Shown piece by piece: positions 1 to 9,259 of a stretch of 64,000 nt of DNA. The position numbers and the translations under genes are program-made. This stretch comes from Algoriphagus resistens (GTDB taxonomy: Bacteria > Bacteroidota > Bacteroidia > Cytophagales > Cyclobacteriaceae): contig NZ_LMXN01000001.1 of the NCBI RefSeq assembly GCF_001442615.1, forward strand, positions 620,001-684,000. Direction: 5' to 3'. How positions within the stretch are numbered: the first letter of the stretch is position 1; each line of letters begins with the position of its first letter. Under the pieces are notes generated by a model. The model was not told where the DNA came from and searched no databases. It saw nothing but the letters and a program-made list of their open reading frames with translations.

Positions 1-1
1 T

Positions 2-580
2 TTTGATGTCATTCCAGATTATCATAGCAATCAGGTGTTGGCAATAGGGAGGTTTGTAGAGAAAAAGGCGCCGCACCTAACTTTATTAGCTTTTCAAAAA
101 GCAAAGGAAATTTGTCCGGAACTCCGATTGAAGTTTGTAGGTAGTGGAGTTTTACTTCCTGTCTGCCAGGATCTTTGTTTGTCTCTTGGTATAAAGGATG
201 TAAACTTTGTAGGAGTTTTATCACCCGAAGAGATAGCTAAGGAAATGAGCAACTCTTTTTGTTTTATCCAGCATAGTAAGCAAGCAGCAAATGGGGATAA
301 AGAAGGAACACCAGTTGTAATCCTAGAAGCTTTGGCCGCAGGACTTCCTGTGATAAGCACGCTACATGCAGGTATTCCAGAAATGGTAAAGGACGGGTAT
401 AATGGTTATCTGGTCGAAGAGGGCGACGTGTTGGGTATGACGGTAAGGCTAGTTGATCTTGCTCATGACCGAAATAGAGCAGCGAGTTTTGGTAAATTTC
501 GGAAAGAGTCAAATCAAATTGATTTTAAGGATTATTTATTTCAATGGAATAAATTAATATATAAAATAGCATCCAATTAA
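2..580 (+). CDS. Glycosyltransferase, GT4-like, C-terminal part (cut by window start)
   Basis: The reading frame is open to the left edge of the window, so this is the C-terminal half of a longer protein. An internal GTG at 35 is not a credible start. The visible part is the nucleotide-sugar-binding Rossmann domain of a GT-B fold enzyme: an opening strand with GRFVEKKAP, a KFVGSG strand, and the E-x7-E signature (EGTPVVILE, about nt 302-330) followed by AAGLPVIS and a GIPE loop. This is typical of GT4 enzymes that add a sugar from an NDP-sugar to a lipid-linked oligosaccharide at the inner membrane. It is the first of eleven same-strand genes and ends 6 nt before the next. Donor and acceptor cannot be read from sequence. 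Confidence 0.85.
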   Translation, partial: FDVIPDYHSNQVLAIGRFVEKKAPHLTLLAFQKAKEICPELRLKFVGSGVLLPVCQDLCLSLGIKDVNFVGVLSPEEIAKEMSNSFCFIQHSKQAANGDKEGTPVVILEALAAGLPVISTLHAGIPEMVKDGYNGYLVEEGDVLGMTVRLVDLAHDRNRAASFGKFRKESNQIDFKDYLFQWNKLIYKIASN

Positions 581-586
581 AAACCA

Positions 587-1570
587 TTGAAAATAGTCTT
601 TATACATATTACTGCGGGGAATGATTTTTACTCCGCGATGATTAGATTATCAATAGCATCTGTGAGAGCTTCTAATCCAGAAGCTACGATTACTCTTTTG
701 ATAGACCATTCGAGGTACAATAAAGTTGAAAATAGTAGAAATTTCATTGTAAACGAGGTAGATGAGGTTCTTGTGCAACATACACCTGATGGTACGCCTG
801 CATTTAAAAGTAGGTATTTGAAAACAAATTTGGGTAAGCTTGTAGATGGTCCTTTTGTTTTCTTGGATTCAGATACTTTTGTTCGAAAAAGTTTAAAATC
901 AGTTTTTCAAAGTCATTTTGATATAGCAGGGTGCAAAAATCTAAATAGAAAGAAGGTACATGAGCAAATAAATGGGCGTGATTTAGCTATTTTAGAAGGG
1001 ATAGGATGTGATTTATCTGACAGAGACTATATAAATAGTGGTGTTCTTTTTTTTTCCGGAACAGAAAAATCTAAACGATTTTCTGAGATATGGCATCAAG
1101 AATGGTTAAAGTCTTACTCAATATCAAAGGAGATAGTTGATCAACCAGCACTATATTCAGCCTTCTCTAAATTTGAAATAAATTTCAAGCTTCTATCTGA
1201 TGATTTCAATTCTCAAGTTAAGACAAGATTCTGGTTTAAAACTTCTGAATTCAATTCTAAAGGCTATTCAAACTTGGAGTGGGATTCCACTATTTGGCAT
1301 TTTTTTGCTTCAATTGAGGAGTTACAAATCACAACAGAGTTTGAAATGGCTGTGAATGAACTACTAGCCAAAAATAAATTGGATGAAATTAATATTCATA
1401 GAATATTAAAACGTAATCATCCATGGAGATCTTCAGGTTTTCTAGATGAATTGGTTATTGATAAAGTGTTAAAATCTTCAAAGATTAATGGCATTTTGAA
1501 ACTTTGGATCTCTGGTGATAGAATAGGGGCAATGAAAGAGTGGTTGTTAAATAGGTTTTATAGGTTTTGA
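587..1570 (+). CDS. GT8-like nucleotide-sugar transferase
   Basis: A 327-residue cytosolic protein with an N-terminal GT-A type fold. It has an MKIVFIHITAGNDFY opening strand and a D-S-D metal-binding motif at residues 94-96 (FLDSDTF), as in GT8 and related families that bind NDP-sugar with a divalent metal. A second conserved patch (DYINSGVLFF, about residues 145-154) resembles the GT8 substrate region. The start is TTG at 587, with no in-frame ATG nearby and only 6 nt from the previous stop. It overlaps the next gene by 4 nt (TTGA), so the two are probably translationally coupled. A role in surface-polysaccharide assembly is inferred from context. Confidence 0.75.
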   Translation: MKIVFIHITAGNDFYSAMIRLSIASVRASNPEATITLLIDHSRYNKVENSRNFIVNEVDEVLVQHTPDGTPAFKSRYLKTNLGKLVDGPFVFLDSDTFVRKSLKSVFQSHFDIAGCKNLNRKKVHEQINGRDLAILEGIGCDLSDRDYINSGVLFFSGTEKSKRFSEIWHQEWLKSYSISKEIVDQPALYSAFSKFEINFKLLSDDFNSQVKTRFWFKTSEFNSKGYSNLEWDSTIWHFFASIEELQITTEFEMAVNELLAKNKLDEINIHRILKRNHPWRSSGFLDELVIDKVLKSSKINGILKLWISGDRIGAMKEWLLNRFYRF

Positions 1571-2379
1571 GATATACACTTTCCATAATAATCCCATGTT
1601 TCAATTCAGGTGTCTTCCTTAAGGAAGCTATTGAAAGTTGTTACAGGTCTGAATTTCAGGATTTCGAAATTATTATAATCAATGATGGATCTTATGATAA
1701 AATCACATTAGAATTATTTATGGAAAGTTGGCCACAAAACTTGAAAATAGTAAATCAGCAAAATAAGGGAGCTGCAGCAGCTAGGAATTTTGGGGTTTCG
1801 CTAGCGCAAGGTGAATTTCTTTTGTTCTTAGATAGTGATAATAGAATTTGGCCTGATTATTTGACGAAAGCTCTACAAATAATTAGACAAGACTCAAAAA
1901 TAGCTGTTGTTTATAGCAAACCTTATTTTTTTGGGGGAGAAGAAACGCAAGAAACCAGTCGTTTTGATGTAAAAGACTTTTCATTAGACTCGTTATTGGC
2001 TGGTAATTATATAGATATGTGTTCCTTGGTTCGAAAAAGTGCTTTTAGCGAAGTTGGAGGATTTGATGAAAATAGGGAGATTTTTTTTGGAGAAGATTGG
2101 GAGCTTTGGATAAGAATAGCTCATGCTAATTGGAAATTTCGATTTCTGAATGAGGTGGTTTTTGACTATCGGATTCGAAAGGGATCTTTAATGGATCAAA
2201 TAGATCAGGAAAGATGCAGGCGTACCCTTCAATACGTGGGTTCGAAGCATGGGTTAATGATTCATAAGCATTATAGAAAGTATTATCGTATCGTGGAGAA
2301 GATGCAGACAAAACCTTTTAGGTATTTTATTAGAATTTTGTATTGCAAGTATATCCTCCGCAAACCATTTATAAATTAA
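1567..2379 (+). CDS. Glycosyltransferase family 2
   Basis: A 270-residue GT2 enzyme with a canonical GT-A core: the SIIIPCFNSG opening strand, IIINDGS (ND at 39-40), a D-S-D metal site at 89-91 (LFLDSDN), and a GEDWELWIR patch near residue 175 matching the ED-x-E catalytic region. No membrane segment follows, so it is probably a soluble or peripheral transferase. The start is TTG inside the stop of the previous gene. It belongs to the polysaccharide operon; the donor is unknown. Confidence 0.88.
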   Translation: MRYTLSIIIPCFNSGVFLKEAIESCYRSEFQDFEIIIINDGSYDKITLELFMESWPQNLKIVNQQNKGAAAARNFGVSLAQGEFLLFLDSDNRIWPDYLTKALQIIRQDSKIAVVYSKPYFFGGEETQETSRFDVKDFSLDSLLAGNYIDMCSLVRKSAFSEVGGFDENREIFFGEDWELWIRIAHANWKFRFLNEVVFDYRIRKGSLMDQIDQERCRRTLQYVGSKHGLMIHKHYRKYYRIVEKMQTKPFRYFIRILYCKYILRKPFIN

Positions 2380-2383
2380 AAAT

Positions 2384-3373
2384 TTGAATAAAATTTATTT
2401 TACTCTCTGCTCCAATAATTACTTAGCGCATGCAGCTACTCTCGGAAAATCTATCAAGCAATATGATCAAGAGTCAAAGTTTATTATTGGATTGGTAGAT
2501 AAGAAAGATTCTACTATAGACTACGGACAGTTTTCGTACTTTGAGATTATCCCCTGTTTTGATCTAGGGTATTCAGAGTTTACTGAGATGCTAGTTCACT
2601 ATAATATTATCGAGTTCAATACAGCGGTAAAGCCTTATTACTTTGAATATTTATTTCGAACTAGACCTGAGGTAGACCGCATCTATTATATAGATCCGGA
2701 TATTTTACTGTATCAACCAATAGAATCATTTGATATTGAATGTGACGAAGCTGATATTTTACTTACGCCAAATTTAGTTTATTTGCCAGAATCAACTTCC
2801 ACCGGAGAACTGGCATCTCTCCGTCATGGGGTGAATAACCTAGGATTTATTGGGATAAAGCGAGGGACACAAGGTTTAATATTTATACAATGGTGGAAAG
2901 ATAGACTTAGGACTCATTGCAAAATCGATAAATGCAGAGGGATATTTGTGGACCAAAAATGGGTGGACCTGGCTCCACTTTTTTTTGATCGAATCAAATC
3001 CATAAAACACCCAGGTTGGAATATGGCATGGTGGAATTTTTCTGAGCGTAAATTGCTGAAGTCCGGTCAGACATTGTATGTAAATTCAGAAGAATACAAA
3101 TTGATTTTTTTCCACTTTAGTGGCTTCAAACCTGGTAATCGGCAGATCACTGAGCGGTTTCAGTCGGATGAGTTTACGATTGATGATGATCACTTGCTAC
3201 AGTCTCTTTTCGATGATTATGAGAAGCGTCTGTATTCCAATGGATTAGAGTATTTAAGTAATGTCAAGCCTCTCTTGCAGTTTAAGGAGGTTCCAGATTC
3301 TTCATGGATTAGATTTGGTAAAAAGGTCAAGTCCAAATCCAATAACCTTATCTTTAGAATTTTTAAAGTATAA
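2384..3373 (+). CDS. Nucleotide-diphospho-sugar transferase-like protein
   Basis: A 329-residue protein that opens with IYFTLCSNNYLAHAATLGKS, the typical start of bacterial GT-A proteins annotated as glycosyl transferases in Bacteroidota. It has a D-P-D motif at 104-106 (YYIDPDILLY) in place of the usual DxD. Tryptophan-rich segments (WWKDRL, WNMAWWNFSER) follow, then a conserved-looking FFHFSGFKPG patch. The TTG start lies 4 nt after the previous stop and the ATG of the next gene follows the stop directly. Function is inferred from fold motifs and operon context only. Confidence 0.7.
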   Translation: MNKIYFTLCSNNYLAHAATLGKSIKQYDQESKFIIGLVDKKDSTIDYGQFSYFEIIPCFDLGYSEFTEMLVHYNIIEFNTAVKPYYFEYLFRTRPEVDRIYYIDPDILLYQPIESFDIECDEADILLTPNLVYLPESTSTGELASLRHGVNNLGFIGIKRGTQGLIFIQWWKDRLRTHCKIDKCRGIFVDQKWVDLAPLFFDRIKSIKHPGWNMAWWNFSERKLLKSGQTLYVNSEEYKLIFFHFSGFKPGNRQITERFQSDEFTIDDDHLLQSLFDDYEKRLYSNGLEYLSNVKPLLQFKEVPDSSWIRFGKKVKSKSNNLIFRIFKV

Positions 3374-4366
3374 ATGGATTCCTTTCCTGGAATAAGTATA
3401 ATCATCTGCACTCACAATGGAAGTGCGCGTTTAACACCCACTTTAGAGGCAATTTCAAAGTTGAATGCTGAATTCCCCTGGGAAATAGTAGTTATAAATA
3501 ATGCTTCAACAGATGAAACTGCTACCGTTGTTAAGAAATTTTTTACCTCTCACAGCAGTAAAAAGTTGAAATGGAAACTAGTCGAGGAAAAGACTCCGGG
3601 ATTGGTTTATGCAAAGTTTAAGGGAATTGCAGAATGTTTATATCCGTATTTATTATTCTGTGATGATGATAATTGGTTGTTTCCTGACTATTTGGTTAAT
3701 GCTGCTGATATTCTTTCAAAGAATAATCAAATAGGTGCATTAGGAGGTAAGGGGATAGCAGTATTTGAAGGAGAAAAACCGAATTGGTTTGAGAAGTACT
3801 ATTCCACTTTTGCAGTTGGAAGCCAAATCAATCATTTAGGAGATAATTCAGCAAGACTGGGATATGTTTATGGTGCAGGTGCTATTTTTAAAACAAATAT
3901 TCTAAAAGAAATTATAGATTCAGGGTTTCAATTAGCGCTTACAGGAAGGAAAGGTGATATCTTAATTTCTGGTGAAGATGTTGAGCTTTGCTATTTAGTA
4001 CAAATCAAAGGCTATGAGTTACATTACAGTGAGCGATTGGCTTTTTACCACTGGATACCTAGAAAAAGAACTGATTGGGAATATTTTTTGAAAGTAAAAG
4101 AAGGAATTACACACAGTTCTGCATTCCTATTTTCTTATCAATATTTTTATATGAATAAGAATAGAGGTGTTATTGCCTTTACTCGGGCTTTGTACTGGAA
4201 ACTTCTAGTTGCATATTTAATTTATCACAAAAATAAGGTTAGACCAACTAGAGGTATTATTAACTTTGACTTAGCGATTAGGATATTAAAAGCAAGGAAG
4301 CATTCACTTAAAAAGGATTTTTATCTAGCAATCACCCATTTTAAACAATTAAAAGAGTTCTATTGA
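3374..4366 (+). CDS. Glycosyltransferase family 2
   Basis: A 330-residue GT2 enzyme. The GT-A core is seen as GISIIICTHNGS, VVINNASTDET (residues 39-49) and an aspartate-rich metal site CDDDNW at 96-101. A GEDVELCYLVQ segment in the second half fits the catalytic base region, and a HWIPRKR patch follows. The ATG directly abuts the previous stop, and the stop overlaps the next start in a TGATG arrangement, so it is coupled within the operon. It probably extends a surface glycan; the linkage is unknown. Confidence 0.87.
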   Translation: MDSFPGISIIICTHNGSARLTPTLEAISKLNAEFPWEIVVINNASTDETATVVKKFFTSHSSKKLKWKLVEEKTPGLVYAKFKGIAECLYPYLLFCDDDNWLFPDYLVNAADILSKNNQIGALGGKGIAVFEGEKPNWFEKYYSTFAVGSQINHLGDNSARLGYVYGAGAIFKTNILKEIIDSGFQLALTGRKGDILISGEDVELCYLVQIKGYELHYSERLAFYHWIPRKRTDWEYFLKVKEGITHSSAFLFSYQYFYMNKNRGVIAFTRALYWKLLVAYLIYHKNKVRPTRGIINFDLAIRILKARKHSLKKDFYLAITHFKQLKEFY

Positions 4367-5229
4367 TGCCTGATATTTCTATAATTATACCATTTTTTAA
4401 TGAAAGAAATACATTAGAGAAAGCTATAAATTCTGTTTTAATTCAAGATTTTAAAAATTGGGAATTGATCTTAGTGAATGATGGGAGTACTGATGATTCA
4501 TTATCTATTGCTCAAAACTTTGAATCTTCGAGAATTCATATTCTTTCTCAGAAGAATCAAGGAGTTAGTGCCGCTCGTAATAGAGGAGCTGATCATGCAA
4601 GTGGAAAATGGTTAATTTTCTTGGATGCAGATGATTTGCTATTAGGGGACGCTTTGGACAATTATTATGGAAAAATGTCTAATACTAATGCTGGGCTCAT
4701 CAGATCAAGTTATACTAGAAGAGTATGTCTTGAAAATCAAAATTGGATAGAAGAAAAAAATAGGAAAACGGCAAAAATCCCGGGCAGTTTTGCCATTCTA
4801 ACAAAAGTTTTTTTTGAGGTAGGTGGCTATGATGTAGATTTTTGTTATGGAGAAAATTCAGAATTGTTCCGAAGATTAGAGTTTAAAAAAATCATGACCT
4901 CCCATTTGGATAAGGATACTTTAATTTATTTTGATAAGGAAGGAACTCAGAGTAAAAATATTCATGCGATTATTTCGTCAAATAAATTGCTAATTGAAAA
5001 ATATAAAGAATACTTTGAATATTATCCTAAAGAAAAACAAGTTTATTTACAAATTTTGGGTGTTTGTTATCTAAGGATTGGTGATTATAAAGCCGCTAAT
5101 GAAATTTTGTGGAATGCGTATTTACTGAATAAGTTAAATTTCAGAACATTAGCTCGATGGGTTCTAAGTCTTTCGCCATATGTCTCAGAAAAAATTTATC
5201 CGAGAAGGGTTAAATATATAAATGAATAG
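4366..5229 (+). CDS. Glycosyltransferase family 2
   Basis: About 287 residues with a clear GT2 N-terminus: DISIIIPFFNER, ELILVNDGSTDDS, AARNRGADHASG and the metal site FLDADD. The region after about residue 170 is more variable and ends in basic residues. I chose the ATG at 4366, which overlaps the preceding stop by one base (TGATG), over an in-frame TTG one codon upstream. Base composition is very AT-rich. It is part of the polysaccharide operon; the acceptor is unknown. Confidence 0.88.
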   Translation: MPDISIIIPFFNERNTLEKAINSVLIQDFKNWELILVNDGSTDDSLSIAQNFESSRIHILSQKNQGVSAARNRGADHASGKWLIFLDADDLLLGDALDNYYGKMSNTNAGLIRSSYTRRVCLENQNWIEEKNRKTAKIPGSFAILTKVFFEVGGYDVDFCYGENSELFRRLEFKKIMTSHLDKDTLIYFDKEGTQSKNIHAIISSNKLLIEKYKEYFEYYPKEKQVYLQILGVCYLRIGDYKAANEILWNAYLLNKLNFRTLARWVLSLSPYVSEKIYPRRVKYINE

Positions 5230-6316
5230 TTGTCTTATATTATATAGAGGTCCTCTCCAAAGATCAAGGCTTACCTTAATTATTTCTTCCTATTGTATGT
5301 CATATGATACAGTTGATTTTGTATGGCTTTTACCACATGCTAAATATTTTGACGATGTAGTATTTGGGGATTTTATGAAAAAATTCGAAGTGAATTCTAG
5401 TAAAGTGATTTCAGGCAGGATTTCGAATATTTTAAAAACAAGGATTTATCTTAAAGAAATTATTAATGAAAGAGAATATAAGAAAGTGGCTTTGGTGGGT
5501 ACAACTTCCAGATTTTTCTATTTCAAGAATAGTAAAGAAAAAGTCGATTGGTTCATAAATGGTGTTCCAGAGGAAAGACTTATTCATGATAATTCTCCTA
5601 CGAATAAACTAAGAGTTAGAGCTTTTTGGTATTTTACTAATTTGTTCAAAGAGGTAGACCAAGTTGTTGCTGTTTCCTCATATATGGCTGAATATTTGAG
5701 AAATAAAGTAAATGCAAATGGTTTCTATTTTGTTCCAAGTGGGATTTATCATCTAGAATCAAAGCTTAATGTAGATAGAGGGCTTAAGATGGTTTACTCA
5801 GGGTCTGGTGCCCCATGGCAGTGGATAAAAAGACTCTCCCTTTTATGGAGAATGATTCACGAAAAGGAGCCGGATGTAGAATTTCTTGTTATCTCGAGGG
5901 ATAAAAGATGCGTCCTGCTAAAAGAGGGCATTGATCCTAAAAATATTCAATTTAAACAAGCAGAAAATGGAGAAGATGTTTTTTTATATATGCAGGAAGG
6001 TGTATTAGGGTTTTTAATTAGAGAAGAAAATATTGTAAATCATGTTTCATTCCCCATTAAATTTGGAGAATATCTTGCAGCTGGCTTGAATGTGATAGTT
6101 TCTGATTTTAATTGGTCTTGTGCAGATTTTATTAAAAAGAATGGAGGTGGGCTCCTTGTTGATAATGATGATATTCAAGGTTCTGTAAATAGAATTATTG
6201 AATTTTATAAGGGATTGGACAAAAAATCAGAATTAAAAGCTATTGGGTTAAGTAAAAGTTTAAGATTTGATAATTCTCAGCAGCAATTGATTCAAATAAT
6301 TCGTGCTAATTTTTAA
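5222..6316 (+). CDS. GT4-like glycosyltransferase (divergent)
   Basis: A 364-residue GT-B type protein, divergent in its N-terminal half. The C-terminal domain shows the usual order: a VYSGSGAPWQWIKR strand, an EFLVISRD strand, then FPIKFGEYLAAGLNVIVSDFNWSC, where an E in GEYLAAG occupies the place of the second Glu of the E-x7-E motif. Small unrecognised sugar transferases of Bacteroidota polysaccharide loci often look like this. The ATG overlaps the previous gene by 8 nt, supporting co-transcription. The GT4 call is by fold pattern, not strict motif identity. Confidence 0.7.
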   Translation: MNSCLILYRGPLQRSRLTLIISSYCMSYDTVDFVWLLPHAKYFDDVVFGDFMKKFEVNSSKVISGRISNILKTRIYLKEIINEREYKKVALVGTTSRFFYFKNSKEKVDWFINGVPEERLIHDNSPTNKLRVRAFWYFTNLFKEVDQVVAVSSYMAEYLRNKVNANGFYFVPSGIYHLESKLNVDRGLKMVYSGSGAPWQWIKRLSLLWRMIHEKEPDVEFLVISRDKRCVLLKEGIDPKNIQFKQAENGEDVFLYMQEGVLGFLIREENIVNHVSFPIKFGEYLAAGLNVIVSDFNWSCADFIKKNGGGLLVDNDDIQGSVNRIIEFYKGLDKKSELKAIGLSKSLRFDNSQQQLIQIIRANF

Positions 6317-6349
6317 GTGGGGAACAGGAATATCCTTCTTAACCATGAA

Positions 6350-7231
6350 ATGTTTTTTTCCATTGTAATTCCATTTTACAATCGAATGGATTATTTGGGA
6401 TATGCAATTGAAAGTGTACTAAACCAAAATTATTCTAACTGGGAGCTAATCTTGGTGAATGATAGTTCTTCCGATAAATCTGTTGACGTAGTTAAAAAAT
6501 ATACCGATAGTAGGATAAAGTTAATTTCTCTTTTAGTTAACGGAGGGAATGCCAAAGCTAGAAACGAGGGGTGGAAGGCCGCTGTTTCTGATTGGGTGGT
6601 GTATCTAGACAGTGATGATTGGTTGGAATCAAATTACCTGGAAAATTTGTATCAAAGTATTCAAGGCTATCCAGAAACTAGCTTTTTTTGGACTGGGGTT
6701 CGTTTTATTAATTCTCATTCTAAAATTCTGAAAGAAGAATTCTGGCAACCGAGGGAGAGTCTTCCAGGATCAACATTCTTTGATGAATTAAGAATTGGAA
6801 CCAATTGTGGTGTCGCATTCAAACGAGAATTGCTTGAAACTCACCAAGGATTTGATGAGTCTTTTAAAGCCTCAGTTGATAGAGAGTTTTTTCTACGGAT
6901 ATCAAAAGAGGAGAAAGGGCTAGGAATTAATAAGATTCTAGTCAATTGCCTGATAGGTGATCATGAATCTGTAAGGAAGAATTATGCCTCACAATCAGAA
7001 GCATACAATAAATTAATTGCTCTACATCGGCAAGAGATACAATCTACTAATTCTCGAAAAAAATGGTGGTATCATAAAGCAATGTGGCTCGCACTTTATT
7101 GTGGAAATACTGCCATAGCCCGTGCCTATTTGCTAGCTATGAATTGTCCTATAAAGTCACTCTTACTTTATTCTATATTTTCTCTTTTTCCCCTTGGTAT
7201 GGCAAAGGATCTACATAAAAAATTGGCCTAA
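6350..7231 (+). CDS. Glycosyltransferase family 2
   Basis: A GT2 enzyme of about 293 residues: FFSIVIPFYNRMDY, ELILVNDSSSDKS, a KARNEGW helix start and YLDSDDW as metal site. A DREFFLRI patch lies in the catalytic-base region. The frame is open from a GTG at 6317, but the fold begins immediately after the ATG at 6350, and the eleven residues between match nothing usual in the family, so I favour 6350. The gene follows the previous stop closely and is co-directional. Confidence 0.86.
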   Translation: MFFSIVIPFYNRMDYLGYAIESVLNQNYSNWELILVNDSSSDKSVDVVKKYTDSRIKLISLLVNGGNAKARNEGWKAAVSDWVVYLDSDDWLESNYLENLYQSIQGYPETSFFWTGVRFINSHSKILKEEFWQPRESLPGSTFFDELRIGTNCGVAFKRELLETHQGFDESFKASVDREFFLRISKEEKGLGINKILVNCLIGDHESVRKNYASQSEAYNKLIALHRQEIQSTNSRKKWWYHKAMWLALYCGNTAIARAYLLAMNCPIKSLLLYSIFSLFPLGMAKDLHKKLA

Positions 7232-7235
7232 AGCA

Positions 7236-8039
7236 ATGATTAAGAATTATGTAAAAGCTTATTTACAAGAAAATATTTCGCTTGATGAAACTTTGTGCCT
7301 ACAACTTTCTAATCCTTCAGAGAATGATTTTTTGATCTTGAAGGAGTCTCCTGGAGGGTGGTCCATAGACAAGCATGTGGCCGAAGCTTTAATGCGTCTG
7401 GTGGAAAAAAATAAGATAACAAGAGTAGTAGAAGTAGGAGCAGGTTTCTCTACCGTTGTATTTTACTATGTGCTTTCCAAATTAGGTTTAGACTATGAAG
7501 TATTTTCTATGGAAGAGAATGTTGATTGGTTTAAGATTCCAACTGTCTTGGAAGCCTTGGTAAATGTGGAAGCTTTGCAATTTCATACCGGAGACCTTAA
7601 ATTTGTCTTTGGATATTTTGGTATCCACGCAACCTATAAAATACTTGAAAGAGAAAAGCTTAGTCCGGGAGTGGAACTAGTATTTATAGACGGTCCTCAG
7701 TATTACTATGGTAGAGAAGGAGGTTTAGATGGGATATATGACAAGCTGAAGGTTGGTTGCTTGATTATAATGGACGATACGGAGCGCTATACTGAGCAAT
7801 GTGTGATATATAAATGGTTAAAAGTATATAAGGGGCTTCAACTTATATACCATAACGAATATTTTGGCGATAAAGGATTTTCAATCTTGATGGTCGAATC
7901 ACCTTTGACGAAGCAATTTTCCTTGAAAGCTTATTCCTTAGGATTGATGCAAGGGATTAAACGGGTTACCAACTATAGGAGAATTATTAAAAAGCAAGCC
8001 TTAATAAAATCTAGTATAAAATTTAATAAAACAGTTTGA
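7236..8039 (+). CDS. Class I SAM-dependent methyltransferase-like protein
   Basis: About 267 residues with a Rossmann-like class I methyltransferase outline: a glycine-rich VVEVGAGFST motif, an acidic FSMEEN strand end, LVFIDGPQYYYG (motif II-like) and CLIIMDDT. Proteins of this shape in polysaccharide loci may methylate sugars or a carrier, but the acceptor site is not recognisable. The frame extends upstream to 7194, inside the previous gene; the ATG at 7236, four bases after the preceding stop, is the better start. It ends overlapping the next TTG start by 4 nt. Confidence 0.7.
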   Translation: MIKNYVKAYLQENISLDETLCLQLSNPSENDFLILKESPGGWSIDKHVAEALMRLVEKNKITRVVEVGAGFSTVVFYYVLSKLGLDYEVFSMEENVDWFKIPTVLEALVNVEALQFHTGDLKFVFGYFGIHATYKILEREKLSPGVELVFIDGPQYYYGREGGLDGIYDKLKVGCLIIMDDTERYTEQCVIYKWLKVYKGLQLIYHNEYFGDKGFSILMVESPLTKQFSLKAYSLGLMQGIKRVTNYRRIIKKQALIKSSIKFNKTV

Positions 8040-9256
8040 AGCTTCTCTTCACCCAAGATGCACTTAATAACGGTGGTGCTGAGCGCAGTCATTTAGAGAT
8101 TTTATCCAGGTTTTCGAGGGAAGTGGATGTTTCCTTTGTCTATCTCTATCCCAAACATGATTTAAAACAAGAGTATGAAAAAGCCGGCATACGGCTTATT
8201 TTTTTGGATATTCCAGAATCCTACCATTTGCAGTTGGCTGTTTCCCGGTTGGTAAAGCTGATACGTTTCGAAAAACCAGATATCCTCATCTCTTCTCTTT
8301 GGAGAGCAGATGTGATTACCCGTATTACTTCCGTAATTACCGGCGTTCCATTAATTGGAACCTTGGTAAATGACAGCTACGCACCCTCAGCCTGGAAGGA
8401 TAAAAAAGGCTTGAAATACAAAATAGTGTATTGGCTGGATCGCCTGACTGCCGGAATACCGACCCATTGGATCGCCAATTCCCAAGCTTTGGCAGATTCA
8501 CATGTAAGGACGCTGGGATTGGATGCGAAGAAGATTTCTGTGATTTATCGTGGGAGGGAAGTCCCCACGCTGATCGGGATTTGCAATCCTGATGTCATAT
8601 CCCAGGAATTTGTAATTCCGTTTGCTCCTTCTCCGCGGTCCATGCCTGCCCGTCCGTCAGGGGGATCCCCACAGACCGAAACCACCGAAACTTCCATCAC
8701 ACACGAGGCATTTCGTTTTATAACCTACGGTCGTCTACTGGAGCGCAAAGGCTTTCAGGATGCGATTCATGCATTTAGGCAAGTGATTCAGTCTTATCCT
8801 AATTCTACGCTCACTATTTATGGTGAAGGGCCGTATCGAACAGAGTTGGAAAATTTGATTATAAAGCTGGAACTAAAAGGCAAAGTCACTCTTCCGGGTC
8901 ATGTCTCTGGCCCAACTGCCTTACTAAAGACTGCCCACTGCTTTATCTTCCCATCTTGGTATGAGGGTTTTTCAGGCACACTGGTGGAAGCCATGATGGC
9001 CAGTATGCCAATCATAACTTCGGATATCCCCATGAACCTGGAGGCTGTAATCCATCAGAAAACTGCCTTGATTTATCCTGTGAACAAGTTTGAAATACTA
9101 GCTGAGCAGATGAGCTTTGCATTAAATAATCCTGAACAAATGGCAAAGCTGGGGGAAGAGGCGCGCAAAGTAGCTATGGAGAAATTTTCCATAGACAAAA
9201 TTGCCAAGGACTACGAGGCTATGATACATTCCATTTTTGAATCAGCAGGCCAGTAA
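8036..9256 (+). CDS. Glycosyltransferase family 4 with palindromic-repeat insert in linker
   Basis: A 406-residue GT-B enzyme. The N-terminal acceptor domain begins with a NNGGAERSHLE loop (residues 11-21). The C-terminal domain runs from FRFITYGRLLERKG (about 227) through TIYGEGPYR to the E-x7-E site in EGFSGTLVEAMMASMPII. The interdomain linker is unusually long: residues about 176-224 are proline/serine/threonine-rich and encoded by GC-richer DNA with two short palindromes at 8577-8589 and 8605-8619, which look like an inserted repeat kept in frame. The TTG start overlaps the previous stop. Base composition is less AT-rich than the genes before it. Confidence 0.9.
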   Translation: MKLLFTQDALNNGGAERSHLEILSRFSREVDVSFVYLYPKHDLKQEYEKAGIRLIFLDIPESYHLQLAVSRLVKLIRFEKPDILISSLWRADVITRITSVITGVPLIGTLVNDSYAPSAWKDKKGLKYKIVYWLDRLTAGIPTHWIANSQALADSHVRTLGLDAKKISVIYRGREVPTLIGICNPDVISQEFVIPFAPSPRSMPARPSGGSPQTETTETSITHEAFRFITYGRLLERKGFQDAIHAFRQVIQSYPNSTLTIYGEGPYRTELENLIIKLELKGKVTLPGHVSGPTALLKTAHCFIFPSWYEGFSGTLVEAMMASMPIITSDIPMNLEAVIHQKTALIYPVNKFEILAEQMSFALNNPEQMAKLGEEARKVAMEKFSIDKIAKDYEAMIHSIFESAGQ

Positions 9257-9259
9257 ATA

